A stretch of DNA of 17,516 nt from JAUYIV01 sp035464675 (GCA_035464675.1 DATHSA010000012.1:1-17516); one strand, 5' to 3'; shown: positions 1 through 6,905, counted from the first letter of the stretch. The notes: generated by a model from the letters alone, not told the origin. Made by a program: numbers and translations.

Positions 1-158
1 ATCTCATCAAACGCCGTAAACCGATTCGACCCCCCCACACCCGCCTCCGACAACACCTTCGTGATCGCAGCCGTCAACGTCGTCTTCCCATGATCAATAT
101 GACCCATCGTCCCCACATTCACATGCGGCTTCGACCGCTCACACTTCTCCTTACCCAT
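1..158 (-). CDS. tuf: Elongation factor Tu, N-terminal 52 codons (partial)
   Basis: EF-Tu is the GTPase that delivers aminoacyl-tRNA to the ribosome in the cytoplasm. The visible N-terminus starts MGKEKCERSKPHVNVGTMGH and continues into the P-loop (G1) motif GHIDHGKT at residues 19-26, which binds the GTP phosphates. The rest lies beyond base 1. The start is the ATG at 158-156; an AGGAG lies about 10 nt upstream on the minus strand. It follows tRNA-Thr and tRNA-Met on the same strand, as tuf genes often do. Codon use is odd: of 52 complete codons 36 end in G, 15 in T, one in C and none in A, while other genes here favour C endings. Confidence 0.97.
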   Translation of the reverse strand, partial: MGKEKCERSKPHVNVGTMGHIDHGKTTLTAAITKVLSEAGVGGSNRFTAFDE

Positions 159-209
159 GGGTTCCGATCTCCTCGTTGTCTGTGTGCGATCCGACTGTCG
201 TCGGCTGCG

Positions 210-281
210 TAGCGGCGGGTGGACTCGAACCACCGACAACCCGATTATGAGCCGGGTGCTCTACCTCTGAGCTACGCCGCC
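210..281 (-). tRNA. tRNA-Met (anticodon CAT)
   Basis: Read on the minus strand this folds as a 72-nt cloverleaf. The acceptor GGCGGCG pairs with CGCCGCT (one G-U at the end), the D arm is GCTC...GAGC, the anticodon stem is CCCGG/TCGGG around loop CTCATAA, and the T arm is GGTGG-TTCGAGT-CCACC. The discriminator is A and CCA is not encoded. The anticodon stem lacks the three consecutive G-C pairs of an initiator tRNA and the 1-72 pair is G-U, so elongator Met is most likely. A CAT tRNA that is modified to read Ile AUA codons cannot be excluded. Confidence 0.95.
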
Positions 282-311
282 TCGGCGGCGGCACCTTGCC
301 GCCACCGCCTG

Positions 312-383
<72 letters not shown>

Positions 384-418
384 GCGGTAGGCGTCGGCAG
401 GATAGTCGCGCTGGAGAA

Positions 419-493
419 GGCAGAGAGGCAGAGGGCAGAGGGGGGCCGAGTAAGTCGATCCCGGCTTCTGCCATCCGCCCTCTGCCATCCGCC
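419..493. repeat. Inverted heptamer tandem repeat
   Basis: GGCAGAG occurs at 419-425, 427-433 and 434-440. About 25 nt further on, 466-493 is four heptamers in register: TTCTGCC, ATCCGCC, CTCTGCC, ATCCGCC. The two tracts are largely reverse complements, so the region can fold into a long GC-rich hairpin. It lies just after the cyclase stop codon and before tRNA-Thr, and may act as a terminator or processing signal; that role is inferred. Confidence 0.75.
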
Positions 494-503
494 CTCCCCG
501 CTC

Positions 504-1031
504 CTACGGCCGTGGATCCCCGACGGGGATGTAGACGATCGGCTCGGTGTGCTTCTTCAGCAGGGACCGCGCCTCGTCGCCGAGCTTGCGGAACGCCTCG
601 GCCGACACCGACAGCGTCCGGGCGGGCAGCGTGAACGCCAGGAACACGTCCTTGCCGATCACGTCGTAGGTGCGCTTCGGTCCGAACTCCCCGGCAACGA
701 CCTCGCCGTGGTGCATCCGGCAGATCAGGTCGCCCCTGATGCCGAATGGGTCGAGCGCCGAGAGGGCTCGCTCTCTCAACTCGATCATCGCCCCGAGGGC
801 GTCATCGGCCCGGTCCGGCGGCCAGACCGCGAGGGCACCATCCCCGATGAACTTGACGACGCGGCCGCCGGAAGCGTTCACCATCTCGTCGATGGCGAGA
901 TAGAGGGCATCTACGGCGTCGGCGATACGGGTGTCGTCGAGACCGCGCACGGCCACGACGAACCCCCTGACGTCGAACGCGCCGAGCACGAGTGGTTCGG
1001 CCGCACGGACGGGTCGAGCGGAATCGCTCAT
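504..1031 (-). CDS. Small class III adenylate/guanylate cyclase-domain protein, probably catalytically degenerate
   Basis: A 175-residue cytoplasmic protein that is almost entirely one class III nucleotide cyclase domain. Residues that fit the family are Asp20 in GAFDVRGF (first metal ligand), Lys60 in VVKFIGDG (purine contact) and Asp64 in GDG (second metal ligand), with the usual spacing of 44 residues between the aspartates. The stretch HHGEVVAGEFGPKRTYDVIG (107-126) also matches the fold. The motif that normally reads VNxAxRL reads VFLAFTL (129-135), so the transition-state Asn and Arg are replaced by Phe130 and Thr134. It may bind nucleotide without efficient cyclisation. There is no sensor or membrane domain. 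Start ATG 1031 has GGAGG six nt upstream. It lies between tRNA-Tyr and tRNA-Thr on the same strand. Confidence 0.85.
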   Translation of the reverse strand: MSDSARPVRAAEPLVLGAFDVRGFVVAVRGLDDTRIADAVDALYLAIDEMVNASGGRVVKFIGDGALAVWPPDRADDALGAMIELRERALSALDPFGIRGDLICRMHHGEVVAGEFGPKRTYDVIGKDVFLAFTLPARTLSVSAEAFRKLGDEARSLLKKHTEPIVYIPVGDPRP

Positions 1032-1176
1032 GGGATCCTCCCTGTTCTTCGACTGTCGCCAGCCCGTTCGTCTGGCAGAGATGGAGGAGTAGTCACGGGC
1101 CCTGGGTCCCGCAGTGGTCAGGAAGACTACCCGAGTGCGTTCGACGATGGGCGCCGAAGTTCCAGCCGGGAATCAC

Positions 1177-1224
1177 ACCAGCGTCTGTTCGCCGCCGCAG
1201 GCGGCGAAGTCCGGCCGGGAATCA
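1177..1224. repeat. 48-bp direct repeat R1, copy 1
   Basis: Identical over 48 nt to 1273-1320. It contains a hairpin with 9-bp arms, TTCGCCGCC and GGCGGCGAA, around a 3-nt loop, followed by CCGGCCGGGAATCA. A diverged half copy of the right end lies just before it (about 1153-1176, ending CCGGGAATCAC). Confidence 0.9.
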
Positions 1225-1228
1225 CACC

Positions 1229-1268
1229 ACGGCCGCCATGGGGCTGGGGCCCCATCTGGCGGAGGAGG
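1229..1268. repeat. GC-rich repeat R2, copy 1
   Basis: ACGGCCGC followed by CATGGGGCTGGGGCCCCAT and GCGGAGGAGG. ATGGGG and CCCCAT can pair as a 6-bp hairpin. A related copy lies on the opposite strand at 2769-2809, with 4 mismatches over the 32-nt core and one extra base in the left flank. Here R2 sits in the 48-nt gap between the two R1 copies. Confidence 0.8.
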
Positions 1269-1272
1269 CCGG

Positions 1273-1320
1273 ACCAGCGTCTGTTCGCCGCCGCAGGCGG
1301 CGAAGTCCGGCCGGGAATCA
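1273..1320. repeat. 48-bp direct repeat R1, copy 2
   Basis: Exact second copy of 1177-1224, ending 6 nt before the 3' end of tRNA-Tyr. The hairpin just downstream of the mature tRNA could serve as a terminator or processing barrier for the tRNA transcript; that is inferred from position only. Confidence 0.9.
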
Positions 1321-1326
1321 ACAGGG

Positions 1327-1409
1327 TGGGGGGCGAAGGATTTGAACCTCCGTAGGCGTACGCCGGCAGATTTACAGTCTGCTCCCTTTGGCCGCTCGGG
1401 CAGCCCCCC
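1327..1409 (-). tRNA. tRNA-Tyr (anticodon GTA)
   Basis: An 83-nt class II tRNA on the minus strand. Acceptor GGGGGGC pairs perfectly with GCCCCCC; D arm CCCGAGCGGCCAAAGGG; anticodon arm GCAGA-CTGTAAA-TCTGC; a long variable arm CGGCGTACGCCTACG; T arm GGAGG-TTCAAAT-CCTTC; discriminator A; no encoded CCA. The long variable arm together with GTA fits bacterial tRNA-Tyr. It is separated from tRNA-Thr, tRNA-Met and tuf by repeats and the cyclase-like gene, all on the same strand. Confidence 0.96.
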
Positions 1410-1506
1410 GGAAAGCGCACGGAGGATAGTGGCACCTGACCGGAGCCCGATCCCTCCCCGAGTCAACCTTCTCGGTCGACCACGGCTTCCCGGCCATCGG
1501 GACCAT

Positions 1507-1541
1507 CGCCCCCTCGGGGGCGACCAGCGACCGGATAGGCT
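1507..1541 (+). promoter_or_regulatory. Possible promoter with upstream palindrome for the DUF2157-like gene
   Basis: TAGGCT at 1536-1541 fits the TANNNT -10 pattern and would start transcription near 1548, giving an untranslated leader of about 18 nt before ATG 1566. CGCCCCC (1507-1513) and GGGGGCG (1516-1522) form a compact inverted repeat where a -35 element would lie. It could be an operator or simply the terminator of something transcribed from the left. No clear -35 box is visible. Confidence 0.3.
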
Positions 1542-1565
1542 GTCGAAATCACCGAAGGGGAGGGA

Positions 1566-2630
1566 ATGAGCGACGACAGGGATCGCTGGGTCGACCGGGG
1601 GGTCATCTCGTTCGAACAGGCAGAGCGGCTCGAGGAGGCACCGCCGGAGTCACCGGGAGGGCCTCGGACCGTCGAGGTCCTGGGCTACTTCGGAGCGGTC
1701 GCGCTCTTCATCGCGACGATCGCCGGCATCGTCAAGGTGATGCTGCCCGAGGATCCGATATTCGCCTTCATCACCGGCGACATCGACTACCTGCAGGGCG
1801 GCCTGGTGGCGCTCGCCGGGGCCGCGGTGGTCTTTGGAACCGGGTACCGCTTTGCCGATCGCACCGGCGCCGTGCGGCGCGCATCGGGATTCCTGCTGCT
1901 GGTCGGATACGGGCTGGCGGCGATCGCGTTCTCGCTGCTGCTCTTCGATCTGGACATCGACGATTTCACGCCGATCGTGGTGCTGATCCCGTCGGCGATC
2001 GTGGCCGTCGTCGGGTGGCAGCGGCTGCGCAGCGTGCCGACACAATTGGCCCTCTTCGCCGTCGCGGTGAGCGCCCTCCAGGCCATCCTCGTCCTGATTC
2101 AGGTCGAGGAGTACGTCCGGGTCACGGACTTCTTCATCTCGAGGGCGCTCGGAGGGTCGAGCGAGCCTATGAGCTGGATCTCGCACGCGGCGAGCGTTGC
2201 GCTCGGCCTGAGCTGGATCTGGCTGGCCCGCACCGGCACGATCACTCCCAGAAACGCCGGCCTCCTGATCGGCGCGGTCTACGCCTGGATCTTCTCGCTG
2301 GCCCTCTTCGGCTCGGCCGACGGATGGCTGGTCCTCACCATCGCACTGGTCGCCGCCTATCTGTGGGCGGCCACGCAGTGGCGAACCACGGTCCTTGCTG
2401 CGGTGGGCGCCGTCGGGACGATCGTCCTGATCCTTCAGATCCTGACACTCGTCTACGACGATGCACCGGGCGCCACCGACATCATCCTCTGGTACGGGAT
2501 CCCCGGCGCGCTGGCGTTCGCCGGCGTATGGCTGTTCTCGGATCGGCCGACCGCGGGGTCGGCGGCAATTGCGCCGGCACTCGCGCCACCCGCCCCCGAG
2601 CCCCCGCCGATGCCGCCACAACCGGAGTGA
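1566..2630 (+). CDS. DUF2157-like multi-pass membrane protein, function unknown
   Basis: A 354-residue protein. A short soluble N-terminus (DRWVDRGVISFEQAERLEE, about residues 6-24) resembles the start of DUF2157 proteins, where a W/L..G.IS.EQ..RL motif precedes the membrane domain. About ten hydrophobic helices follow at roughly 36-58, 76-95, 106-127, 134-150, 158-178, 204-221, 230-248, 252-270, 274-297 and 306-324. The tail (331-354) is Ala/Pro-rich and probably disordered. ATG 1566 is preceded by a strong GGGGAGGG. It stands alone between tRNA-Tyr (opposite strand) and the convergent htpX, with a shared hairpin downstream. The assignment rests on overall architecture; no catalytic residues are recognisable and the role is unknown. 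Confidence 0.8.
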   Translation: MSDDRDRWVDRGVISFEQAERLEEAPPESPGGPRTVEVLGYFGAVALFIATIAGIVKVMLPEDPIFAFITGDIDYLQGGLVALAGAAVVFGTGYRFADRTGAVRRASGFLLLVGYGLAAIAFSLLLFDLDIDDFTPIVVLIPSAIVAVVGWQRLRSVPTQLALFAVAVSALQAILVLIQVEEYVRVTDFFISRALGGSSEPMSWISHAASVALGLSWIWLARTGTITPRNAGLLIGAVYAWIFSLALFGSADGWLVLTIALVAAYLWAATQWRTTVLAAVGAVGTIVLILQILTLVYDDAPGATDIILWYGIPGALAFAGVWLFSDRPTAGSAAIAPALAPPAPEPPPMPPQPE

Positions 2631-2649
2631 GGGAATAGGCGCCGAGCAG

Positions 2650-2679
2650 GACGAAGCCCCGGGACCCCGGGGCTTCGTC
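2650..2679. terminator. Bidirectional hairpin between convergent genes
   Basis: GACGAAGCCCCGGG (2650-2663) is perfectly complementary to 2666-2679, making a stem of 12-14 bp with a tiny loop. It lies 19 nt after the stop of the DUF2157-like gene and just beyond the duplicated htpX end, so it can serve both transcripts. TTTT at 2691-2694 is the only nearby T run. Confidence 0.75.
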
Positions 2680-2701
2680 GCGTCGACCGATTTTCCGCAG
2701 G

Positions 2702-2732
2702 CTCAACGGATCAGGCCCTGCTGAGCGATCGC
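2702..2732. repeat. 31-bp duplicate of the htpX 3' end, outer copy
   Basis: Identical to 2818-2848. On the minus strand it encodes AIAQQGLIR and a TGA stop, exactly the HtpX C-terminus. The two copies are separated by 85 nt that contain repeat R2. This copy lies outside the present reading frame's stop and is not translated as part of htpX. Confidence 0.92.
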
Positions 2733-2744
2733 CCTGCCGGCCAG

Positions 2745-2809
2745 ACCCGGATGGAGCCCCAACCCCATCCTCCTCCGCACCATGGGGCCCCAACCCCATG
2801 AGCGGCCGT
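2745..2809. repeat. GC-rich repeat R2, copy 2, with a partial tandem unit
   Basis: Read on the minus strand: ACGGCCGC (2802-2809), then CATGGGGTTGGGGCCCCAT and GCGGAGGAGG (2769-2800), then a second partial unit ATGGGGTTGGGGCTCCAT ending near 2751. The core matches 1237-1268 with 4 differences in 32. It sits between the two 31-bp copies of the htpX end. Confidence 0.8.
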
Positions 2810-2818
2810 CCTCTCGTC

Positions 2819-3700
2819 TCAACGGATCAGGCCCTGCTGAGCGATCGCGTTGAGGCGCTCGATCCGCTCGGGGATCGGGGGGTGCGTGGAGAACATCCGG
2901 GCGATTCCGCCCATCCCGCCCGAGCCCCGTCGACCGAAGGCCTTGAGGGGGTCGGCGATGAACAACTGCGCCGTGGAGGGGTTGACCTCCATCGGCACAC
3001 GGGCAGTCCCGACCTCGAGTTTCTCGAGAGCACGGGCCAGATTGAGAGGAGCACCGGTGATCGCGGCACCGCTTCGGTCCGCCTCGTACTCGCGTGAGCG
3101 GCTGATGGCCATCTGGATCACCATCGCCGCGAGCGGCGCCAGGATGATCGCCAGGATCCCGACGATCGCCGAGACCGGATCATTGCGACGCCGGTTGCCG
3201 CCCATCCCGGTCCAGAACGCGATGCGCACCAGGAACGACAGGGCCACCGCGACCGTGGCTGCGATCGTCGAGATGAGGATGTCGCGGTTCTTCACGTGCG
3301 ACAGCTCGTGGGCGAGAACGCCCTCGAGTTCGGCGTGGTCCATCATCTCGAGGATCCCGGTGGTCACGGCGACCGCGGCGTTCTTGGGGTTGCGGCCGGT
3401 GGCGAAGGCGTTGGGCTGCGCCGACTGGATGAGGTAGATCTTCGGCATCGGCATGTTTTCACGCTGCGCCAGCGACCGCACGATCTGATACACGTTGGGC
3501 AGCTCGTGCTCCTCGACCGGCTTCGCCTTTGCGGAGGCGAGGGCGATCTTGTGCGAGAAGAAGTACATCCCGAAGTTGATGAGCCCGGCGATCACCAGGG
3601 CCGTGACCGCGCCGCCGGTTCCGCCGAGCAGCTGTCCGACGAACACGAACAGGGCCCCGAGGCCGGCCATCAGGACGAGGGTCTTCATGTTGTTGCGCAT
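2819..3700 (-). CDS. htpX: HtpX-type membrane zinc metalloprotease (M48B)
   Basis: A 293-residue inner-membrane protease that degrades damaged or misassembled membrane proteins with its active site facing the cytoplasm. The zinc site is visible: HELSH at 131-135 (two His ligands and catalytic Glu132) and the third ligand Glu204 in EYEAD. Hydrophobic segments lie near 7-25, 31-50, 143-165 and 175-198, the family pattern. The frame stays open up to codon 3826, but the extra 42 residues are Pro/Ser-rich, unlike the family, and would run through the downstream hairpin of the next gene. MRNNMKTLVLMAGLG is the usual HtpX start, and TACTCT six nt before this ATG with no Shine-Dalgarno fits leaderless translation. 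Its 3' end is duplicated at 2702-2732. Confidence 0.95.
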   Translation of the reverse strand: MRNNMKTLVLMAGLGALFVFVGQLLGGTGGAVTALVIAGLINFGMYFFSHKIALASAKAKPVEEHELPNVYQIVRSLAQRENMPMPKIYLIQSAQPNAFATGRNPKNAAVAVTTGILEMMDHAELEGVLAHELSHVKNRDILISTIAATVAVALSFLVRIAFWTGMGGNRRRNDPVSAIVGILAIILAPLAAMVIQMAISRSREYEADRSGAAITGAPLNLARALEKLEVGTARVPMEVNPSTAQLFIADPLKAFGRRGSGGMGGIARMFSTHPPIPERIERLNAIAQQGLIR

Positions 3701-3706
3701 GGTGAA

Positions 3707-3712
3707 AGAGTA
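3707..3712 (-). promoter_or_regulatory. Probable -10 box of a leaderless htpX transcript
   Basis: TACTCT on the minus strand, followed by six nt (TTCACC) and the ATG at 3700. The spacing would put transcription start on the A of the start codon. No Shine-Dalgarno and no obvious -35 box are seen. Confidence 0.45.
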
Positions 3713-3790
3713 ACGACGGGGGGCAACGTGAGATTCCGAGCGTGGGACGCCCGTCGGACCCGGGGCCGGGGATTCAGCCATGACGCGCGT

Positions 3791-3819
3791 CTGGGGGGCC
3801 GGGTGGTCCGGCCCCCCAG
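3791..3819 (-). terminator. Hairpin after the subtilase gene
   Basis: CTGGGGGGCCGG (3791-3802) pairs perfectly over 12 bp with 3808-3819 around a 5-nt loop. It begins 20 nt downstream of the subtilase TAG stop on the minus strand. There is no T tract, which is common for GC-rich actinobacterial terminators. Confidence 0.75.
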
Positions 3820-3839
3820 AGCGCATTCGGCTCGATTTG

Positions 3840-6800
3840 CTAGGGCTCGATCACCGCAGCCTCGTTGCCGTCAGGGGCACCGCCCCTGAACAGCAGCAGG
3901 GCCCCACGGGTGGTCCCCAGGCCAGACAACGTGCCGGTGACGGAGTCACCCGACCCGAGCACGACCGCCCCAGAGTTGTTGCCCTGGAACGTGACTGGTG
4001 TCGAGGCGATCCCCGGACCGAACTGGATCGGGACGAAGTCGGTGACTGCGCCCTGGAAATACAGGTCGAAGGCACCTCCGATCGCCACGTGCCCTTGCAG
4101 CGTCTGTCCGGCGGACAGGCCCAGCTGGCTGGCGCAGGCGAACAGCACCGTGTTGGCGCTGTTGGTCTCGTGATCGGTGAAGAAGAACGCCGAGGCTGCC
4201 CCGGTGTCCAGGTTCACGACCACGGTGACATTGCGCCCGTCGCTCAGGTTGAACGACGGCGAGAAGATCGACAGGTCGGCGTTGAACACCTCGTAGTCCG
4301 GGACGAAGTCACCGTCGACATCGATGTCGAAGAAGAACAACGCCGGAGCGTTGGCATGGGTCTGCCGCTCCCAGGTGTTCACCCCGAACGCCACCACGAA
4401 GGAGGCTTGGGGCCCGCAGAAGCCTGCCGGCACCTGGAACGTGCTGTACCCGACGGCGCGAAGATCGATGATCGGCATCTCCTCTCCGCGCCCACCCTCG
4501 GCGATGTCGTCGCTCGTGGCGAGCAGCGTGTAGGCCTCCACGGCGGTGGCACCTACACCGTTGTTCGTCAGGCCGAACTGGTTGGGACCGGTCGGTGTCA
4601 CCTCGACGTCACCCGACCTCCGCGGCAGCACGTGCCACGGCAGATGGATGTCGTTGGTGTCGCCGCCGGTGTCGTCCAGCTCGATGTAGCCATCGAACTC
4701 GAGGTCGGTCAACCACCCTGCGGTGGCACCGAGGAAGCCCGAGTTGCCATACCAGGCCTTGAGAGCCGAGCCGTCGACGGTGACCTCCAACGTGAATTGG
4801 TGTTCACCGTTCGCCGGAACGACGATGCTCGCAGGAGCCGAGAACGACACTGCTCCCAATGCGGCGTCGCCCCCGTACCGGAACGTCGGATTGACGTCGT
4901 ACGTGATCGGGCTGCCGCTGTAGTTGCGCACCGTGATCGTCTTGGTGAGCACGCTGGTGCCCGTGGTGTCGTCGAAGCCGAACGACAACGCGGCGTTGCC
5001 GCTGGCGTCGTCCCAGGCCGCCGCCGACGTGCCATGGGCACGATCGACTCTCACCTCGCCGCCGCCGATCCGGGTGATCGGCGCGAGCCCGGCGAAGGGA
5101 TCGGTGTCGATGTCGGTCTCACCGGTGTTGATCAGTACCGACTTGATCTCCATCGGCGACCTTCCGGGGAAGGCGTCGAGGAGCAAGGCGGCCGAGCCGG
5201 CCACCATCGGGGAGGCCCCGGACGTGCCCCCGAAGGGTCCGGTGTCCGTGCCTGTCCCTGCGATCGCCGAGACCGAGGCGCCGGGGGCGCCGATCTCGGG
5301 CTTGATCAGGTTGTTGAACTGCATCGACGGGCCCCGTGCCGATCCGCCGACCATCTGCCCGACAAGCGGGAGCTGGTTGGTTGGGTCGATCACCCCGACG
5401 GCGCCGCCGTCGGCGATCGCCGCCTTGATGGCGTTGGAGTCCGCCTGGCTGATCATGTAACCGGGGATCGTGATCGGACCGTCGCCACCATCGCCGCCCG
5501 AGAACGGGCCGCCCGGAGCGACCAGGCCGATTATCCCGGCCTCGCCACCGGCGTCGCCGATGTTCTTGATCTTCAGGGTGAAGTTGCACGCTCCCCTGTC
5601 GACCAGGACGATCTTCCCGGTCAGCGAACCGGCGGTGAACGGGGCACACCCGTTCAGGTTTCCGCCGCTGCCGTCGCCGTACTGCACGGGGCTGGGCCCG
5701 ATCTGTGCCACCAGTGGCACCGACCACGGCTGGAACACGGCCGGGTAGTCGACGTCGTCGACGGTGATCAGCTGCAGATTGGCCGATGGCACCTGAGTCT
5801 GCGCGACCGACAGCGCGGTCGGCGCCGCCGCCGGCGTCCCGGTCACATAAGGCTTGTCGGAGTCGTTGCCCGCCGCAGCCACGGTGAGGACTCCGACGGC
5901 AGTGGCGTTGTCCACCGCTTCCGACAGGTCGTCGTCGAAGGCCTGGCCATAGATCGCGCCCAGTGACATGTTGACGATGTCGACATGATCACTCGGGTCA
6001 CTGTCTCCATCGGGGGAGACGGCGAACTCCATCCCCTCGATCAGAGCAATACCCGAGCATGCCGTCGAGACCGACGAGCACACCTTGACCGCGTACAGCT
6101 CGACGCCGGGGGCGACGCCACCGGTACCGCCGATGATGTGCGCGACGTGGGTGCCGTGACCCGCCTCGGGGCCGTCGTCGAGTGGATCTGGGTCCGGCGC
6201 CAAGGGGCCGGCCGGCCAGGCTCCACCTACGAAGTCGTAGCCATCCACGACCTTGGCGGTCGGGAAGGTCCCCGCCTCGACGATCGTCGGGTCGTCGCCG
6301 GCATAGTCCGCCGGATTGCCCGACCCGCCGAGGGCGGAGTGGTAGTAGTCGATCCCGCTGTCGAGTACCGCGACGCTGACCCCGGTTCCGTCGAAACCGG
6401 CCGTCTGGACGTCACTCGCTCCGATGTACGGCACCGTTTCACTCAGATCCAGCTCGTACTCGCCTACTGGCACGATCCGGGCGACTCCCGGATCACCGGC
6501 GATCTCTTCGAGCACCGAAGTCTCGAGCTCGAAGAAGACTGCGTTGAGAACGAGCTGAACCTGTGCCAACACCTTGGCATCGGGGTCGAGCTCGAGAACG
6601 CGGGCGATCAGGTCCGATTGCTGTGCTCTCAAGGTCTCCGCTGCCGCCTGGGCGCTGCTGCCACTCAACCCCTGCTCGGCGACCGACGGGTCGCTCAGCC
6701 GGATCATCACCTCGTCGGTACCCGCGGTGAACAGGCCCGGATCGAGGGACGTCGTGAGGGGGTTCGTGAGCTTCAGCTCCTCCAGACGGTCGGACACGTC

Positions 6801-6905
6801 TCCCTGTGTCTGGCCACCGATGCCGTTGGGACCTCCCGCACCTACCGGTGCGGCAAAGGCCAGCGCCAGCGACACGACGGCCGCCAGGATTATGAAACGA
6901 CGCAT
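3840..6905 (-). CDS. Secreted subtilisin-like serine protease (S8) with PA domain
   Basis: A 1021-residue exported protease. Residues 1-23 form a Sec signal peptide (MRRFIILAAVVSLALAFAAPVGA). Residues about 63-150 look like an I9-type propeptide that chaperones folding. The S8 domain starts near 155: catalytic Asp182 (VLDSGID), His250 (GHGTHVA), oxyanion Asn347 (AAAGND) and Ser562 (GTSGASP). A PA domain (about 400-510, with GKIVLVDRGACNF) is inserted between Asn347 and Ser562, as in Vpr/lactocepin-type subtilases. About 400 C-terminal residues are beta-rich, with Fn3-like stretches near 640-720; there is no LPXTG anchor or C-terminal helix, so release or non-covalent surface binding is likely. 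Start ATG 6905 has GGAGGAG upstream. A possible structured leader lies at 6941-6981. It likely degrades external proteins. Confidence 0.93.
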   Translation of the reverse strand: MRRFIILAAVVSLALAFAAPVGAGGPNGIGGQTQGDVSDRLEELKLTNPLTTSLDPGLFTAGTDEVMIRLSDPSVAEQGLSGSSAQAAAETLRAQQSDLIARVLELDPDAKVLAQVQLVLNAVFFELETSVLEEIAGDPGVARIVPVGEYELDLSETVPYIGASDVQTAGFDGTGVSVAVLDSGIDYYHSALGGSGNPADYAGDDPTIVEAGTFPTAKVVDGYDFVGGAWPAGPLAPDPDPLDDGPEAGHGTHVAHIIGGTGGVAPGVELYAVKVCSSVSTACSGIALIEGMEFAVSPDGDSDPSDHVDIVNMSLGAIYGQAFDDDLSEAVDNATAVGVLTVAAAGNDSDKPYVTGTPAAAPTALSVAQTQVPSANLQLITVDDVDYPAVFQPWSVPLVAQIGPSPVQYGDGSGGNLNGCAPFTAGSLTGKIVLVDRGACNFTLKIKNIGDAGGEAGIIGLVAPGGPFSGGDGGDGPITIPGYMISQADSNAIKAAIADGGAVGVIDPTNQLPLVGQMVGGSARGPSMQFNNLIKPEIGAPGASVSAIAGTGTDTGPFGGTSGASPMVAGSAALLLDAFPGRSPMEIKSVLINTGETDIDTDPFAGLAPITRIGGGEVRVDRAHGTSAAAWDDASGNAALSFGFDDTTGTSVLTKTITVRNYSGSPITYDVNPTFRYGGDAALGAVSFSAPASIVVPANGEHQFTLEVTVDGSALKAWYGNSGFLGATAGWLTDLEFDGYIELDDTGGDTNDIHLPWHVLPRRSGDVEVTPTGPNQFGLTNNGVGATAVEAYTLLATSDDIAEGGRGEEMPIIDLRAVGYSTFQVPAGFCGPQASFVVAFGVNTWERQTHANAPALFFFDIDVDGDFVPDYEVFNADLSIFSPSFNLSDGRNVTVVVNLDTGAASAFFFTDHETNSANTVLFACASQLGLSAGQTLQGHVAIGGAFDLYFQGAVTDFVPIQFGPGIASTPVTFQGNNSGAVVLGSGDSVTGTLSGLGTTRGALLLFRGGAPDGNEAAVIEP

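Noticed and set aside
282..311. Small hairpin between tRNA-Thr and tRNA-Met as a separate RNA or terminator
   Set aside because: It is only 6 bp in a 30-nt spacer of a probable co-transcript; it more likely affects tRNA processing, if anything.
1153..1320. Possible CRISPR array
   Set aside because: There are only two full copies of a 48-bp unit plus a half copy, the single gap is itself a known repeat (R2), and there are no cas genes.
2702..2848. Insertion sequence at the htpX end
   Set aside because: The 85-nt segment has no transposase frame and no terminal inverted repeats, so it is reported as a repeat with flanking duplication rather than an IS.
3701..3826. 42-residue N-terminal extension of HtpX
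   Set aside because: It has no family match, no Shine-Dalgarno, and would be encoded across the subtilase terminator hairpin.
3780..5966. 728-codon plus-strand open frame over the subtilase gene
   Set aside because: Composition is that of a GC-rich antisense shadow. The opposite strand has a signal peptide, catalytic triad and PA domain.
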